Shown here piece by piece: positions 57,931 through 64,000 of a stretch of DNA of 64,000 nt. The translations under genes and the position numbers were made by a program. Position 1 is the stretch's first letter; each line of letters begins with the position of its first letter. The DNA is taken from positions 310,001 through 374,000 of the forward strand of contig NZ_JACHGR010000001.1 of the NCBI RefSeq assembly GCF_014202415.1, given 5' to 3'. Origin of the DNA: Tolumonas osonensis. Its GTDB lineage: Bacteria > Pseudomonadota > Gammaproteobacteria > Enterobacterales > Aeromonadaceae. The notes under the pieces are model-generated. The model was not told where the DNA came from and made no database searches. It saw nothing but the letters and a program-made list of their open reading frames with translations.

Positions 57931-59124
57931 ATGGCAATAGCAAAACAAAATCCATGGCATGTTTTCCTGATATTTCTCCGGCTTGGTCTAACTTCATTCG
58001 GTGGGCCAATTGCTCATTTAAGCTATTTTCGTGATGAGTTTGTGATACGGAGACAGTGGTTGAGCGAACGCAGCTATGCTGATTTAGTTGCTCTCTGCCA
58101 ATTTCTGCCGGGGCCGGCCAGTAGTCAGGTTGGGATCGCTCTCGGACTATCTCGATCTGGGTATGTGGGGGCTTTGGCCGCCTGGGCAGGATTTACGCTG
58201 CCGTCGGCTATTGCACTTATTTTCTTCGCACTCGGTCTATCGAGCCATGCGATAGCTATTCCAGAAGGAGGACTGCACGGCCTTAAGGTGGTGGCTGTCG
58301 CTGTGGTTGCGCAGGCGGTATGGGGTATGGCAAAGAATCTATGTACCGATCCGCCTCGGATCGTCATCATGACGGTTTCGTCTTGTGTTGCGTTGATAGC
58401 TCCATCGGCACTTGGTCAGGTTGGAACTATCGTTGTAGCTGGCATTTCGGGGCTTATTCTATTCAAACCAACATCCCACGAAGATCATTCCTCGTTCCTA
58501 GGTCAATTCAGTCAGCGGTCTGGTGTGCTGTGGTTAACACTGTTCTTCTGTTTATTGGCGGGCCTGCCAATGTTGGCATCGTTGCTACCTTACCAAGCCA
58601 TTGCAGACATAAGTGTATTCTTTCAATCAGGGGCTTTGGTTTTTGGCGGCGGCCATGTTGTGCTACCTTTGCTGCAAACAGCTATTGTCCCTCAGGGTTG
58701 GGTCAGTAATGACGCGTTCCTGGCTGGATACGGTGCGGCGCAAGCTGTTCCCGGCCCTCTGTTCACATTTGCTGCCTTCTTGGGAGCGTCAATGAATGTC
58801 ACCCCGTCAGGGTGGCTCGGTGGTATAGTCTGTTTACTCGCAATATTCATACCGTCATTTTTGTTGGTGCTAGGGGCATTACCGTTCTGGGAGCAACTGC
58901 GCTGCAATGTGCGAATGCAAGCTGGGCTGATGGGGATAAACGCGGCAGTAGTGGGTTTATTGTTGGCAGCGCTCTATAACCCCGTATGGACTAGTGCCAT
59001 TCACACACCGAAAGATTTTGGTATTGCGCTAGTCGCTTTCATCACACTGATGTTTTGGAAGTTGCCGCCTTGGTTAGTCGTGGCGAGCTGTGGTGTAACA
59101 GGTTGGCTGGTCAGTATGCTTTGA
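57931..59124 (+). CDS. chrA: Chromate transporter, two-domain form
   Basis: ChrA exports chromate across the inner membrane using the proton-motive force. The 397-residue protein has two CHR domains: the first with FLRLGLTSFGGPIAHLSYF and LCQFLPGPASSQVGIALG, the second with FFQSGALVFGGGHVVLPLL and GYGAAQAVPGPLFTFAAFLG. The paired FGGP and PGP motifs are diagnostic. The start at 57931 gives MAIAKQNPWHVF; the frame is open much further upstream but that part overlaps the zinc-ribbon gene in another phase. No chrB regulator is adjacent. It is the last gene of the module. Confidence 0.93.
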   Translation: MAIAKQNPWHVFLIFLRLGLTSFGGPIAHLSYFRDEFVIRRQWLSERSYADLVALCQFLPGPASSQVGIALGLSRSGYVGALAAWAGFTLPSAIALIFFALGLSSHAIAIPEGGLHGLKVVAVAVVAQAVWGMAKNLCTDPPRIVIMTVSSCVALIAPSALGQVGTIVVAGISGLILFKPTSHEDHSSFLGQFSQRSGVLWLTLFFCLLAGLPMLASLLPYQAIADISVFFQSGALVFGGGHVVLPLLQTAIVPQGWVSNDAFLAGYGAAQAVPGPLFTFAAFLGASMNVTPSGWLGGIVCLLAIFIPSFLLVLGALPFWEQLRCNVRMQAGLMGINAAVVGLLLAALYNPVWTSAIHTPKDFGIALVAFITLMFWKLPPWLVVASCGVTGWLVSML

Positions 59125-59183
59125 TTAACGAGACGGAACGATGGCGCTCTTTCGCTGCAATTAGTTAACAAATGTTAACTTTA

Positions 59184-59207
59184 AAGTCTAAGAAGCTTTT
59201 GTCCAGA
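59184..59207 (+). repeat. Direct repeat flanking the metal/envelope module (right copy)
   Basis: AAGTCTAA, GAA, GCTTTTGTCCAGA; 21 of 24 bases equal the left copy at 49965-49988. It coincides with the C-terminal end of the IS3-type orfA fragment. Confidence 0.6.
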
Positions 59208-59334
59208 AACGAGTTTCGTTCAACGGATCAGCCCCCCGCGTTTCGTTTTGACAGACATCTTTCATGGTTCGGCCAGCTTCAACGGCTTTGATCACGGCGA
59301 TGATTTGGCTTTCAGTAAAACGAGCTTTGCGCAT
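59188..59334 (-). pseudogene. IS3-family orfA transposase fragment
   Basis: This 48-codon reading frame starts MRKARFTESQIIAVIKAVEA and continues GRTMKDVC, the standard N-terminal helix-turn-helix start of IS3-family OrfA. It then diverges into QNETRGADPLNETRFWTKAS and stops, so the rest of orfA and all of orfB are missing. It is a truncated insertion sequence remnant at the junction between chrA and the following island. Confidence 0.85.
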
Positions 59335-59823
59335 AGGGTGTTCTCTTTTGAGTTTCAAAATTAAGCAAAGCTATTTCACAGAACCACCAGCCAGTGCCAG
59401 CACAGAGCACATAGAATCAATTTTAAAGCTAAATTAACACTCATATAGCCATACATCACATCTACCATGTAAACGCCATTTATGTGGCTTAAACTTGATG
59501 TGAATTTTTAATTTTTCAGATAGTGAGGCCAACGCAATTTTGCGCTGGCTGTTTAGCTGATCTGGCTAATCATTGGCTGCCTTGGTTAATGCTCTGGCAT
59601 ATATGAATCAAGCATCCGTCAAATAATCATCAAGCATGGGTGAAGCATGATGCCTGTACGATGTTGTGTTGGTGATGTTGATTGCTGGTGGAGTAACTGA
59701 GCGCTGAGTCATTGAATCGGCAGGAAGGGCCGTTTTTGTTTTGCCGTTTTTGGGCCTCGCGCATCAAAACAGACGTTTTCAGACTAATAGTCTAACCCTA
59801 TTGCTCTGGTAATATTACTAAGT

Positions 59824-59973
59824 GGTCCGACTATCGGAGCGGGTGAAGGCTAAAAAATGGCGTTTTTGCTCCGACTACCGGAGCGGAAAAGATAAAAATC
59901 GTAGCAAATTCTGATAAAAACAGGCTCGATTGCTCCGACTCCCGGAGCGGCTCCGCTCCGACTATCGGAGTGG
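59824..59973. repeat. Four palindromic 19-bp repeats, possible iterons
   Basis: Copies of GCTCCGACTATCGGAGCGG start at 59824 (first half GGTCCGA), 59868 (ACTACC), 59932 (ACTCCC) and 59955 (ends GAGTGG). Each has CTCCGA/TCGGAG-type arms. Start spacings of 44, 64 and 23 bp are near multiples of 21-22 bp, placing them on the same helix face. The 59335-59823 stretch before them has no gene I can support. Confidence 0.75.
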
Positions 59974-60020
59974 GAAAAATCGAAATTGAGTGGAACGAAT
60001 TTAGTTACCAGATTAAACAA

Positions 60021-60046
60021 AAAAACCCACTAGGTTATGGTGGGTT
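60021..60046 (-). terminator. Terminator after the winged-helix protein gene
   Basis: AACCCAC and GTGGGTT form a stem with a nine-base loop, followed by a T run on the minus strand, 20 bp past the stop. Confidence 0.8.
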
Positions 60047-60066
60047 ATCTTGATTACTTGCAGTTG

Positions 60067-60561
60067 CTACGCGGCCTCATACTGAATACTGCCGTCATAT
60101 GGCCCTGAAAAGTCCAAACGCAAAGCCCGCTTTGTACCCTTAACTGTAGGTATCCATTTATCACCTGACTTAATGCCTATATCATCAACACGAAGCCATG
60201 TTAAAGCATACAAAGAGCACATCCTGCGACCATCAACCCCAGCATAGCCATTGCGAGTCTTAACGATAAAACCATGTTCTATCAACTCTTTTACAGACCG
60301 ATTGATAGTGTCACTACTACGGATGCCATGCTTTATCATTTCCGCTTTTGTAGCTGATAAATCGCCATTATTTGCCCCGTTGTACTGACATAACAGCGCA
60401 ATCAAAACACGAACGGAGGCATTATTCAGGGTTTTGAAGTCATCGCACATAAATACCCAGGTAGGAATTTGAAGAATTCCGCCTTTATGCTTCCAGTCAG
60501 ACCATAAACCACCTTGTGAACAGTACTCATTCTTTCGTCCTTGCGTACCGGAAGAACCCAT
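60067..60561 (-). CDS. Winged helix-turn-helix protein, possible replication or copy-control protein
   Basis: This 164-residue protein is of no recognised family. The middle shows a replication-initiator or phage-regulator style helix-turn-helix: LNNASVRVLIALLCQYNGAN, then SATKAEMIKHGIRSSDTIN and RSVKELIEHGFIVKTR. It contains IPTWVFMCDDFKTL before and a basic, glycine-containing C-terminal part (TVKGTKRALRLDFSG). It is the last gene of a four-gene minus-strand set with alpA-like, BRO-like and an unknown gene, and lies just before the palindromic repeats, which may be its binding sites. Confidence 0.6.
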   Translation of the reverse strand: MGSSGTQGRKNEYCSQGGLWSDWKHKGGILQIPTWVFMCDDFKTLNNASVRVLIALLCQYNGANNGDLSATKAEMIKHGIRSSDTINRSVKELIEHGFIVKTRNGYAGVDGRRMCSLYALTWLRVDDIGIKSGDKWIPTVKGTKRALRLDFSGPYDGSIQYEAA

Positions 60562-60572
60562 ACATTCACCTC

Positions 60573-61103
60573 TTAATGAATCGGCTGACTCATGGCGGCG
60601 TTTAATGGCTGACCTTGTGAGAGCACCTCAAAAGCCATTTCAGCCCATGAATTGAAAAGCTCACTCATAATTGTGACGCCAAGTTCTGACAGCTCGCCAG
60701 AGCTTTCAAATTGCTGCGTTTCGTCAATCATGGCGTTAAGCATTTCAGCGGAGTTTATCTCCCCCTGCTCTGCGCCATATTCAGCAATAAGTGCGCCTTC
60801 AATGTTGTTCTGAATAGCTAAAGCAATTATGTCGGGGCTTACTTCCATCCTGATCCGGTATTGCTCGTTCTGATACCAGGGGCCACCGTTCAATACTTGA
60901 AGCTTGACGTGATAACAGGCCACAGCCTCACGGATGGTAGAGAATGTTTGTTCTGCGCTCATATATAGTTCTTGATTGGCTACATCGTGTGATTGATATT
61001 TATTCATATGAATTGATTCTGTGGGCGTTGCCAGCAATGACACTGATTCATTCATAGAGCGCACCTTCTCAATGCGGCTTATTATTTTACTGTTATTGTT
61101 CAT
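60573..61103 (-). CDS. Hypothetical protein of the mobile island
   Basis: I do not recognise this 176-residue protein. It is soluble, acidic in the second half (EYGAEQGEINSAEMLNAMID) and contains AEQTFSTIREAVACYHVKLQ and EVSPDIIALAIQNNIEGAL segments that look alpha-helical. Its ATG overlaps the end of the BRO-like gene by four bases (ATGA), so it is translationally coupled to it. Position between an antirepressor and a winged-helix gene suggests a phage- or satellite-type accessory role, but nothing in the sequence names it. Confidence 0.6.
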   Translation of the reverse strand: MNNNSKIISRIEKVRSMNESVSLLATPTESIHMNKYQSHDVANQELYMSAEQTFSTIREAVACYHVKLQVLNGGPWYQNEQYRIRMEVSPDIIALAIQNNIEGALIAEYGAEQGEINSAEMLNAMIDETQQFESSGELSELGVTIMSELFNSWAEMAFEVLSQGQPLNAAMSQPIH

Positions 61104-61867
61104 GCCGCCACCTCAATTGATTTGTCATGTGTGAATAAGCCATCCCATGTCTTTTTCATTGGCAGCTTTCCTTTGGCGTACAAATCAAACAGGCGAACGG
61201 CACCAGCGCGGAGCAATGTTGGCTGATATTTAATGAAAGACGGTTTGTCTTCTGGCGTGATCTTGGTTTCTTTCTCAGTAAGATACTTATCGCGGGCATA
61301 AGAATTGACGCGCCATCCGTGTTTGTCGTGGCGTAACCAATTTTTATCCAGAAGGAATTCATTTACTTTCTGGCAGTTAACGCCATTCAGTTTCTTAACG
61401 AACTGAGAAGGGGTCATGCCTTCATTGAACAGGGTGTGCAGCTGGCTGATCTCTTCTTCTTGCTGTTTGTTGATCAGTAACAGGGCTTCTTTTTCTTCTT
61501 CGGCCTGAACGATCATCAAAGCGAGATCTTTTCTTGATAGCTCAGCTGCTGAATAAGATCCGGTTTTACGGATAGACGGCAAAACATCAGATGTAACCCA
61601 CTTCTTGAATGCTTTCGCTTCTGGCTTGCGGCTACGAAGAATTGCAGAGTACAAACCAGATTCATTGATTACTGATACTGACTGCTCACCACCAAGGGTC
61701 CGCACAATCTGCGTACCCTTTTCATCATCATCAAGAATGCGGGTCATGTCGTGAGCATCGCGATATTCAAGAATTGACGCGATATCAGTCGCCACAAACC
61801 AAGGATCGTTGTTGATTTCAACAACACGGATCTGTTTTGACTCAAAATTGAAAGGAATAATGTTCAT
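61100..61867 (-). CDS. BRO-N/KilAC-type phage antirepressor-like protein
   Basis: This 255-residue protein has a BRO N-terminal DNA-binding domain (IRVVEINNDPWFVATDIASI, DAHDMTRILDDDEKG, VINESGLYSAILRSRKPEAK, WVTSDVLPSIRKTGSY) and a C-terminal KilAC-like domain (MTPSQFVKKLNGVNCQKVNEF, LLDKNWL). Such proteins act as antirepressors or regulators in temperate phages and satellites. It follows the AlpA-like gene by 12 bp and overlaps the next gene by four bases. This strongly suggests a prophage-like or phage-satellite segment, although no integrase or structural genes are in view. Confidence 0.87.
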   Translation of the reverse strand: MNIIPFNFESKQIRVVEINNDPWFVATDIASILEYRDAHDMTRILDDDEKGTQIVRTLGGEQSVSVINESGLYSAILRSRKPEAKAFKKWVTSDVLPSIRKTGSYSAAELSRKDLALMIVQAEEEKEALLLINKQQEEEISQLHTLFNEGMTPSQFVKKLNGVNCQKVNEFLLDKNWLRHDKHGWRVNSYARDKYLTEKETKITPEDKPSFIKYQPTLLRAGAVRLFDLYAKGKLPMKKTWDGLFTHDKSIEVAA

Positions 61868-61879
61868 GCTGCCACCCGC

Positions 61880-62125
61880 TTACGCTACCTGCAAACCATT
61901 AATCCAAGCCTGAATATCAGACTCACGCCAACGGATAGAACGGCCTAGCTTGATGTGTTTGGGGAATTTACCTTCCCTCTCCCAACGCCAAATAGTTACA
62001 CGGCTTAATTGAACCTGTGGCTGTACTTGGTGGAAGCTCAAAAGACGGTTTTGGGTAGGGCTTTCTACAGCCTCTTTTACCATGGCTTTTAACTCATGAA
62101 TGGTAGGTATTTTGTTGCTAGGCAT
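61880..62125 (-). CDS. AlpA-family regulator/excisionase-like protein
   Basis: This 81-residue protein has an AlpA/MerR-like helix-turn-helix: LLSFHQVQPQVQLSRVTIWR, WEREGKFPKHIKLGRSIRW and RESDIQAWINGL. AlpA proteins activate integrase/excision genes or act as excisionases in P4-like elements and islands. ATG at 62125 with AGGAG upstream is chosen over a TTG two codons earlier. It is the first gene of the four-gene minus-strand set. The expected integrase is not in the window. Confidence 0.88.
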   Translation of the reverse strand: MPSNKIPTIHELKAMVKEAVESPTQNRLLSFHQVQPQVQLSRVTIWRWEREGKFPKHIKLGRSIRWRESDIQAWINGLQVA

Positions 62126-62322
62126 TATCAATGCTCCTGTTTGTTAATGTGTGTTGCAGGAGCAATTCTTTCTCGTTTGATTAGATGAATGTGGGAGTTA
62201 CTGAAAACTCCCTAGGAGTTATTAGTTATTTCTAATTTGCGGAATTATGTAGCAAACGCACAAGACTAGCCCCCCGATCAAACCCAAATACCCCTGTTTC
62301 CATCTCGGACAGGGTTATTTTC

Positions 62323-62751
62323 ATGGCTGAATCTCATGTGGTTTCTGGCTTGGTCGCCAAACGGTCGGAAGTCTCTGGCCTGATCTCGCACTATCAGCAC
62401 GAAATCGCTCGGCTACAAGACGATATGCAGCACCTTGATGCCACCATCAAGCTATTCGACCCGGAGTATTACTTACGTACCATCCGGGCCAAGCAAGTAA
62501 GGCAGCACAGCCGCCTGTTTGCCAATGGCGAATGTCATCGGCTAATGCTGGAGGCGTTGCGAGAGATGGGTGGGCAAGGCAGTACCGGCGAGATTGCCCA
62601 GCGCATTCATGCCCGCAAAGGCTTTGAAGTCAAGGCTGTTCATCATGGAGTGGACGCAATGCTGCGTCGCGCCGCCAGTTCTGGCTTGCTGGTGAAGGGT
62701 GGCCGCAACGAATCCGGCAACCTGTGGAAACTGGCTGATTTGGCTCAGTGA
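62323..62751 (+). CDS. Hypothetical protein with coiled coil and winged-helix C-terminus
   Basis: This 142-residue protein is of unknown function. The first 50 residues look like a coiled coil (LISHYQHEIARLQDDMQHLD), and the C-terminal 70 resemble a winged-helix fold (LMLEALREMGGQGSTGEIAQ, RRAASSGLLVKGGRNE, SGNLWKLADLAQ). Similar genes are scattered in plasmids and genomic islands, as I recall. It is divergent from the AlpA set and its end overlaps a decayed IS1595-type transposase on the other strand. Base composition is richer in GC than the island genes to its left, suggesting a different origin. Confidence 0.6.
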   Translation: MAESHVVSGLVAKRSEVSGLISHYQHEIARLQDDMQHLDATIKLFDPEYYLRTIRAKQVRQHSRLFANGECHRLMLEALREMGGQGSTGEIAQRIHARKGFEVKAVHHGVDAMLRRAASSGLLVKGGRNESGNLWKLADLAQ

Positions 62752-63422
62752 ACCAGGTGTTCCATCAGGCGCTTGTTGCCTTGCCAGTAGCCGCCAAAAT
62801 CTCGCGAGGTGCACTTCATCAGGATATCGAAGAACATCTCACCGTTGCTCATGCGGCGATTGTCTTCCCGGTAGGCGGCTTCATTGGCGTAGTGGTTCAG
62901 ATGCATGATGCCGAACTTGTGTACCTGACCGTACTGCATGCGGCGGAAGCGCGAGAAGTAGCTTTCAGCCACATTGGTAGTTACGCCCTATCCAACTCCA
63001 CCTCGCCATCCAGCTCGGTTTCATCGCGTTGAGTCATCAGCTATTCCCGAATCTTGTGCGCCAGGGCGAAGGCAGTCTTGTTCTGCACGTCCAGGTCACG
63101 CGCCAGTTGCAGTGCCGACAAGCCTTTCACTGCATTGCAGTAGATAGCGATGGCGGCGAGGTAGACCTTCAACGGTAGCTTGTGGCTGTCGAAGATCGTG
63201 CCGGACGTGACCGAGAAGGTGTGATTGCAGTCGCGGCAGCGCCATTGGCGGCGGATCTTGATGAAATAGTGCTTGGCAACGCTGGCAGCATGGGCAAATA
63301 GTGTCGTGATGGCCCCAACGGCTCTGCTTGAACATCTCGAATGCCTGATCGTCGCTGAGCGAAAAAATATTGCACAGTGACAGGGTACGAGCTTGGGCGG
63401 AGAGCAGGAAGTGTTGTGACAT
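62745..63422 (-). pseudogene. IS1595-family transposase remnant lacking its catalytic core
   Basis: The piece starts MSQHFLLSAQARTLSLCNIF and has the zinc-ribbon region, but a frameshift occurs near SRWG, where CPCCQRCQALFHQD continues in one frame and HYFIKIRRQWRCRDCNHTFS in another. It then runs ALQLARDLDVQNKTAFALAH to a stop near 63041. After a further short stretch (DETELDGEVELD) the DDE core is deleted, and the sequence resumes at VAESYFSRFRRMQYGQVHKF through REDNRRMSNGEMFFDILMKC to 62745. It is therefore an inactive element. Confidence 0.82.
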
Positions 63423-63489
63423 GGCAGCAACTCGTTTCTACATATATGTGGATCACATGCCATATCTGCGCCTTATCAAACTTATATTT

Positions 63490-63503
63490 AGGGAAATATC
63501 CCT
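63490..63503. promoter_or_regulatory. Palindrome before the DUF6471-like gene
   Basis: AGGGA, AATA, TCCCT is a perfect 5-bp-arm dyad, 38 bp before the gene start, next to an AT-rich promoter-like stretch. It could be an operator of the small helix-turn-helix-like protein that follows. Confidence 0.5.
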
Positions 63504-63541
63504 TTTTTGGTAGAATATTCTTCATAAATAGCGAGGTTGCC

Positions 63542-63760
63542 ATGAATGAACAGACTTGGAATCAACGCGCCACCAACCTACTGAAGTCGCAGATGGTGCT
63601 GGCGGGGATGAGCTACGAGGAACTGATACAGCGTCTGGCCGCAATTGGCGTAGACGAGAGCTACAAGGGCATTGCCAACAAGATCAACCGGGGAACGTTC
63701 AGCTTTGTGTTCTTTATGCAATGCATGAAAGCGTTGGGTGTTAACGAAATTCGACTGTGA
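63542..63760 (+). CDS. DUF6471-like small protein
   Basis: This 72-residue protein starts MNEQTWNQRATNLLKSQMVL and continues AGMSYEELIQRLAAIGVDES to INRGTFSFVFFMQCMKALGV, a compact helix-turn-helix-like fold similar to Cro/C1-type control proteins. I recall it as a DUF6471 domain; its genes are often next to restriction or methyltransferase genes. The following gene begins 7 bp later and may be a nuclease. A longer frame from 63377 is rejected: it crosses the IS remnant and lacks the family start. Confidence 0.72.
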   Translation: MNEQTWNQRATNLLKSQMVLAGMSYEELIQRLAAIGVDESYKGIANKINRGTFSFVFFMQCMKALGVNEIRL

Positions 63761-63767
63761 GCCGACT

Positions 63768-64000
63768 ATGTATCAAGAACTGACAGACCGACTGACCAGC
63801 GGCATAGCACGCTGTGTCACCGAAGAAGAAGTACGATTTCTCTGGCTGAGCGAACTGAAAAGCACGCTGGGCGTGCAATTTCAGGCTGAACGCGAACGAA
63901 ACGATGCCTACTACAACGGTGTTGTCATCGAATTCAAGAATGCTGGCCTGTTTGGCGGAAAGACCAGCAGTCCCGCATTCAAGGAGGCGGTGTACGACCG
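63768..64000 (+). CDS. Partial protein, possible PD-(D/E)XK nuclease of a restriction or defence system
   Basis: The first 77 residues are visible before the window ends. The start MYQELTDRLTSGIARCVTEE is followed by EVRFLWLSELKSTLGVQFQA, ERERNDAYYNGVVIEFKNAG and LFGGKTSSPAFKEAVYDR. The pattern NDAYYNGVVIEFK looks like the acidic-then-ExK core of PD-(D/E)XK nucleases seen at the N-terminus of fused restriction-modification enzymes. It is 7 bp from the DUF6471-like gene, probably one operon. The assignment is an inference from a short piece. Confidence 0.5.
   Translation, partial: MYQELTDRLTSGIARCVTEEEVRFLWLSELKSTLGVQFQAERERNDAYYNGVVIEFKNAGLFGGKTSSPAFKEAVYD

Noticed and set aside
63377-63541. 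Upstream extension of the DUF6471-like gene
   Set aside because: It covers the IS1595 remnant and the promoter dyad; the conserved protein starts at 63542.

Overview
The window is bacterial chromosome from a gammaproteobacterium. Gene content and order (gltD end, glpX, short malic enzyme, rpmE/priA, argS-ftsN-hslVU, parC-plsC, typA, glnA-glnL-glnG) fit the Aeromonadales; a Tolumonas-like organism is my best guess, made from gene recognition only. No rRNA, tRNA or CRISPR array was found.

Region 1 (1-28.9 kb) is housekeeping chromosome. It holds the end of glutamate synthase small subunit, a PanM-like acetyltransferase, class II fructose bisphosphatase, a general porin, malic enzyme, L31, PriA, a large GGDEF/EAL protein, an agmatine-to-putrescine pair (aguBA) with a divergent LysR regulator, and an ECF sigma/ChrR-type anti-sigma pair with a recognisable self-promoter. 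It continues with a LON-domain protein, ArgRS, FtsN, HslVU behind a sigma-32-like promoter, two transporters, DedA, PlsC, ParC, a YciU-type DNA mimic and YihY.

Region 2 (28.9-41.8 kb) is an AT-rich insertion. It starts with a repeat-rich stretch and a decayed phosphomannomutase and ends with a decayed IS256-family element. Between them is a complete sugar phosphotransferase catabolic cluster: a HPr-EI-EIIA fusion, transaldolase, transketolase, fructose-type EIIC, a GatZ/KbaZ-like protein and two EIIB proteins, with a HAD phosphatase and an AraC regulator running convergently. It has a GatZ-like protein but no aldolase catalytic partner and no sugar-phosphate kinase. That suggests an epimerase route that feeds fructose 6-phosphate straight into its own transketolase/transaldolase pair.

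Region 3 (41.8-48.7 kb) returns to core genes: typA, glnA with a sigma-54 promoter, a DUF4124 protein, glnL and glnG.

Region 4 (48.7-59.2 kb) is an accessory metal-resistance and envelope module. It contains DsbB, a DMT permease with a histidine-rich tail, DsbA, Lnt, LspA, a Zn/Cd/Pb P-type ATPase, a zinc-ribbon protein and ChrA. Three promoters of the MerR (PbrR/ZntR) type, each with a 19-bp spacer around a dyad, precede dsbA, lspA and the ATPase gene. This puts disulfide formation and lipoprotein processing under the same apparent metal control, yet no merR-type gene is in the window. An imperfect 24-bp direct repeat flanks the module. A hairpin-dense non-coding stretch lies just before it.

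Region 5 (59.2-64 kb) is mobile-element material: an IS3-family orfA fragment, four palindromic repeats beside a winged-helix protein gene, a BRO/KilAC antirepressor-like gene, an AlpA-like gene, an IS1595-type transposase remnant lacking its catalytic core, a DUF6471-like small protein, and the start of a possible nuclease gene cut off by the window end.
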